Positions 61,801-64,000 of a DNA stretch of 64,000 bases are shown here, piece after piece. The DNA lies in NCBI GenBank assembly GCA_947646735.1, contig CANTFK010000072.1:310001-374000 (forward strand), given 5' to 3'. A model generated the notes under the pieces. The model did no database searches. It was not told the origin of the DNA and was given only the letters and a program-made list of their open reading frames with translations. The DNA is from Peronospora farinosa (taxonomy: Eukaryota > Oomycota > Peronosporomycetes > Peronosporales > Peronosporaceae). The position numbers were made by a program, and so were the translations under genes. Each line of letters opens with the position of its first letter. Position 1 is the first letter of the stretch.

Positions 61801-64000
61801 AAGTTATATAAAGCGGTAAATTATACACTTAACTTAGCGCTATTATGAGCTAAAAAAACTTCCGTACCCCCTCTTACCCTGCTACTGAGTTCGTGCGACG
61901 TGCCAAAACACCTTTAAAACTTCAAATTGAGGCTTTCAATTAATGATTACGGGTACAAACCAAATAAGTTATTAGAGCTGTAACATCTGTGCAACATTCT
62001 CCAGCAGTTTTCAGTTCGATTGCACCATGAGTGACTCTGACCCCAACGACCTCACAATTAGTCCATTCACTCGGGCCCGGAATTTCTTGGGCTCAATCGA
62101 CTGGGTCGAGAGCAATGCACCTGGTACTATGTACACCTTCGGTGGCTAATAATTTCTTGGATTTTCGACTCCTTTTTCTTGTTCCCCATAGGGAGACCGC
62201 TTCCAGCAGCGGGTCTTGAGGTGGTGCTACTCTAGATGAACCCACAGGCCAAAATACTTCCTGAAGTTCGTTTGAGCTTAAATTTTACCAAACGACTATC
62301 TAAAATGGGGGCGGGGCTAATATACTCCTTCTCCGGAACAGGTGAGTAGAAAGCAACAGGTTCGCACTTGAGTCTTGACACTTAATTGACACCTCAGGCC
62401 AACTATCCTAAAAAGTCAACTTGCGTTGCTTAAGCTGTCACCTCACCTGACGTCGGGGGGGCAAAGGGTATTTACGCCCGGAAGAGGTGAGACGACGGAG
62501 AAGCTTGGAGGGGGCTCTTAAAGCTGCCACGTGTAATGCAAATTCGAGTGTGTTTATTTATCTTATACTTTGTATAATTTTTCTTGCCTAACCCTAACTC
62601 TTCGCTCGGATGGTGCCACGTGTCGACTCTTAAGAGAGACTTGGGACTTGTACTTTCTATGTTCTCCTTCGGGATTACGTGTACCATTTCTGCACCCTCG
62701 AGCATTGGGCCTTAGGGCCCTTGCACCTTGGGGTCCTTGAACCCTGCAGCCATTGTACCTTGGGGCCCTTGTACTCTGGAGCCCTCGGACCCTTAATTCC
62801 TTGGACCCTGGGACCTTGTGGCCTTACACTTATGACCTTGGACCTTGGGACCCAGGGATCTTGAAGCATTAGTACTGTGGTGAAGTGTTTGTTAAAATTG
62901 AAGACCCCAGAAGCCAGTTGGATTTGGGTATAAGAGACCGTGTATCAGGGAGAGGAGAAGGGGACCTCGAGGGGAAGCGACCGTTGGCGAAGAACAATTT
63001 GCAGGACCCACAAAAGAGAAATTAATACCAGGTTGCCGTTTTAATTGGTACCTAAAGAAGTCGACCACGATTCCCTTAATAAGCCTGGTACAGTATTGGT
63101 AGACCTCGGTCCCTCGTCGTTCGACCTAGGTCCCTCAGTGGTAGACCTGGGTCCAACATGGTTGTTTGGACGAACGATGCTCCTGGTAACGAGTCATTAC
63201 CGGAAAGGCTCGTCAAGGCTGCGATCAAGATAAGGGTTCGCGGAGGTCTAATGTACACCCCTTTGGACCTAAGTTGTTTTGGTTCAAAGGGTATTTTTGT
63301 ACAAGCAGTAGTTTTCGCCGTCGAATGCAATTTGCAACCCTACAAAAGTGCGGCGACCAGTGTCTCGCTACAGTAAGGCAGTGAATTCAAGGATCAAGGG
63401 ACGTAAAGTCAAAAGTGTTGCATTACGCGAGGGTTTGAAACGGTTCTTGCGGATTTCATAACCTTGATTTGAAGCCTCACGCTTTAGTTGAGCCTTCACA
63501 TTTTGAGTTTCAGTGTTGACTTTGTAAATAACACCATTTGCAATGGTAATAGACGATATCCGTTATGTTAGATGCTTCTTCCAAATAACACTATGGCGGA
63601 GTTAATACAGAAATCTCTTAATGGCATCAACAAGTTAATTTTAAAAACATCATTTCTACAGTCCATGCTAGCTCAGGCCTTTGACGAATACTTCCGCGGC
63701 ATCCGTCAGTTATGGACGGGGCTCTCCCTCTACATATCTATCTCTTGCCGCTCTCACCCCCAACCGCCATCCAAGCCGCCACGATGTACGCCGCCACGCT
63801 CGAAGTCCCGGCATCTCCGTTTATGTACGTCCGCGTGATCCCTTGTTTCCGGTGCAAGCAACAAGAGACCCTTCCTGGTTGGGACCTGTTGACAAGATAG
63901 ACATCCAAGGGATCCCAGCAAGCTACCTACCGCTAAACATCACTGTCTACCGGTCCCAGACCTGCAACTCCTTCGCCTGTGTGCACAGGATCGTGCAGCC
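61801..64000. other. Repeat-rich intergenic, no complete gene recognised
   Basis: A 40-residue plus frame at 62027-62149 (MSDSDPNDLTISPFTRARN) may be a Gag start or chance. A minisatellite lies at 62692-62867 (separate entry). At about 63094-63156, AGACCTCGGTCCCTCGTCGT and related GACCT(A/G)GGTCC units recur three times. The last 300 bp have a long open plus frame to the window edge, with no recognised domain. Confidence 0.4.
62692..62867. repeat. CCTTGG-type degenerate minisatellite
   Basis: Imperfect, back-to-back units around CCTTGGGGCCCTTG and CCTTGGACC fill about 175 bp. Both strands are open. The minus frame reads as repeats of GP(K/R)-like tripeptides, so it superficially resembles collagen, but this follows from the repeat unit and is not evidence of a gene. 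Confidence 0.7.

Noticed and set aside
62679..62869. Collagen-like GPK repeats on the minus strand
   Set aside because: A consequence of the CCTTGG minisatellite; both strands are open, and there is no signal peptide or flanking domain.
1..64000. tRNA and rRNA genes
   Set aside because: I looked by eye for the B-box type GGTTCGA and cloverleaf arms and found no convincing case; a tRNAscan-SE run would settle it.

Overview
The window looks like a gene-dense piece of an oomycete (Peronosporales-like: Phytophthora or downy mildew) nuclear genome. The reasons are compact, mostly intron-poor genes on both strands; the few introns are 60-120 bp with GT-AG borders. The gene set is clearly eukaryotic (nuclear pore, cap methyltransferase, PP2A subunit, sorting nexin, type II pantothenate kinase, mitochondrial ribosomal protein). 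Several multidomain fusions are of the kind common in stramenopiles, there is a GPI-type secreted protein, and a Ty3/gypsy chromovirus is present. The genus is an inference; no marker fixes it.

Layout. 1-2324 (-): N-terminal part of a membrane ER-stress sensor (PERK/IRE1 type) running off the left edge. 4768-10971 (-): Nup98-Nup96 precursor, with a ubiquitin-like module between the FG repeats and the self-cleaving domain. 11142-12776 (-): TGS1-like cap methyltransferase. 13790-14490: dead sugar transporter. 16253-18658 (+): PH domain fused to a PP2A B56 subunit. 19160-22228 (+): secreted or ER-directed protein kinase / zinc finger / PP2C fusion. 22351-23265 (-): HAD phosphatase. 24783-32108: a 1.7 kb inverted duplication, each arm with the same 127-residue nuclear-type protein, around a pantothenate kinase gene. 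32858-38745: divergent mitochondrial L3 and PXA-FYVE-PX sorting nexin genes. 38774-51175: a small basic protein, GPI-type secreted protein, sphingolipid synthase-like enzyme, a long disordered protein, a small HSF-type factor, a Myb/SANT-like protein and a second PP2C.

The right end (52311-64000) is a repeat nest. A Ty3/gypsy chromovirus (52448-61201; LTRs of about 600 bp) has a decayed pol, a foreign solo LTR with a 5-bp target duplication inside its 5' LTR, a long antisense ORF next to its 3' LTR, and an unusually long (137 bp) direct repeat flanking the whole element. Beyond it lie an inverted relative of the solo LTR, CCTTGG-rich minisatellite DNA and unrecognised sequence.

Functional links. 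Phosphorylation control is over-represented (kinase-PP2C fusion, PP2C, PH-B56, ER-stress sensor). The genes otherwise look like unrelated housekeeping neighbours, not an operon-like system. Best candidates for something undescribed are the antisense gene of the retroelement, the 137-bp flanking duplication, the kinase-zinc finger-PP2C and PH-B56 fusions, and the ubiquitin-like module in Nup98. No tRNA, rRNA or CRISPR was recognised by eye.
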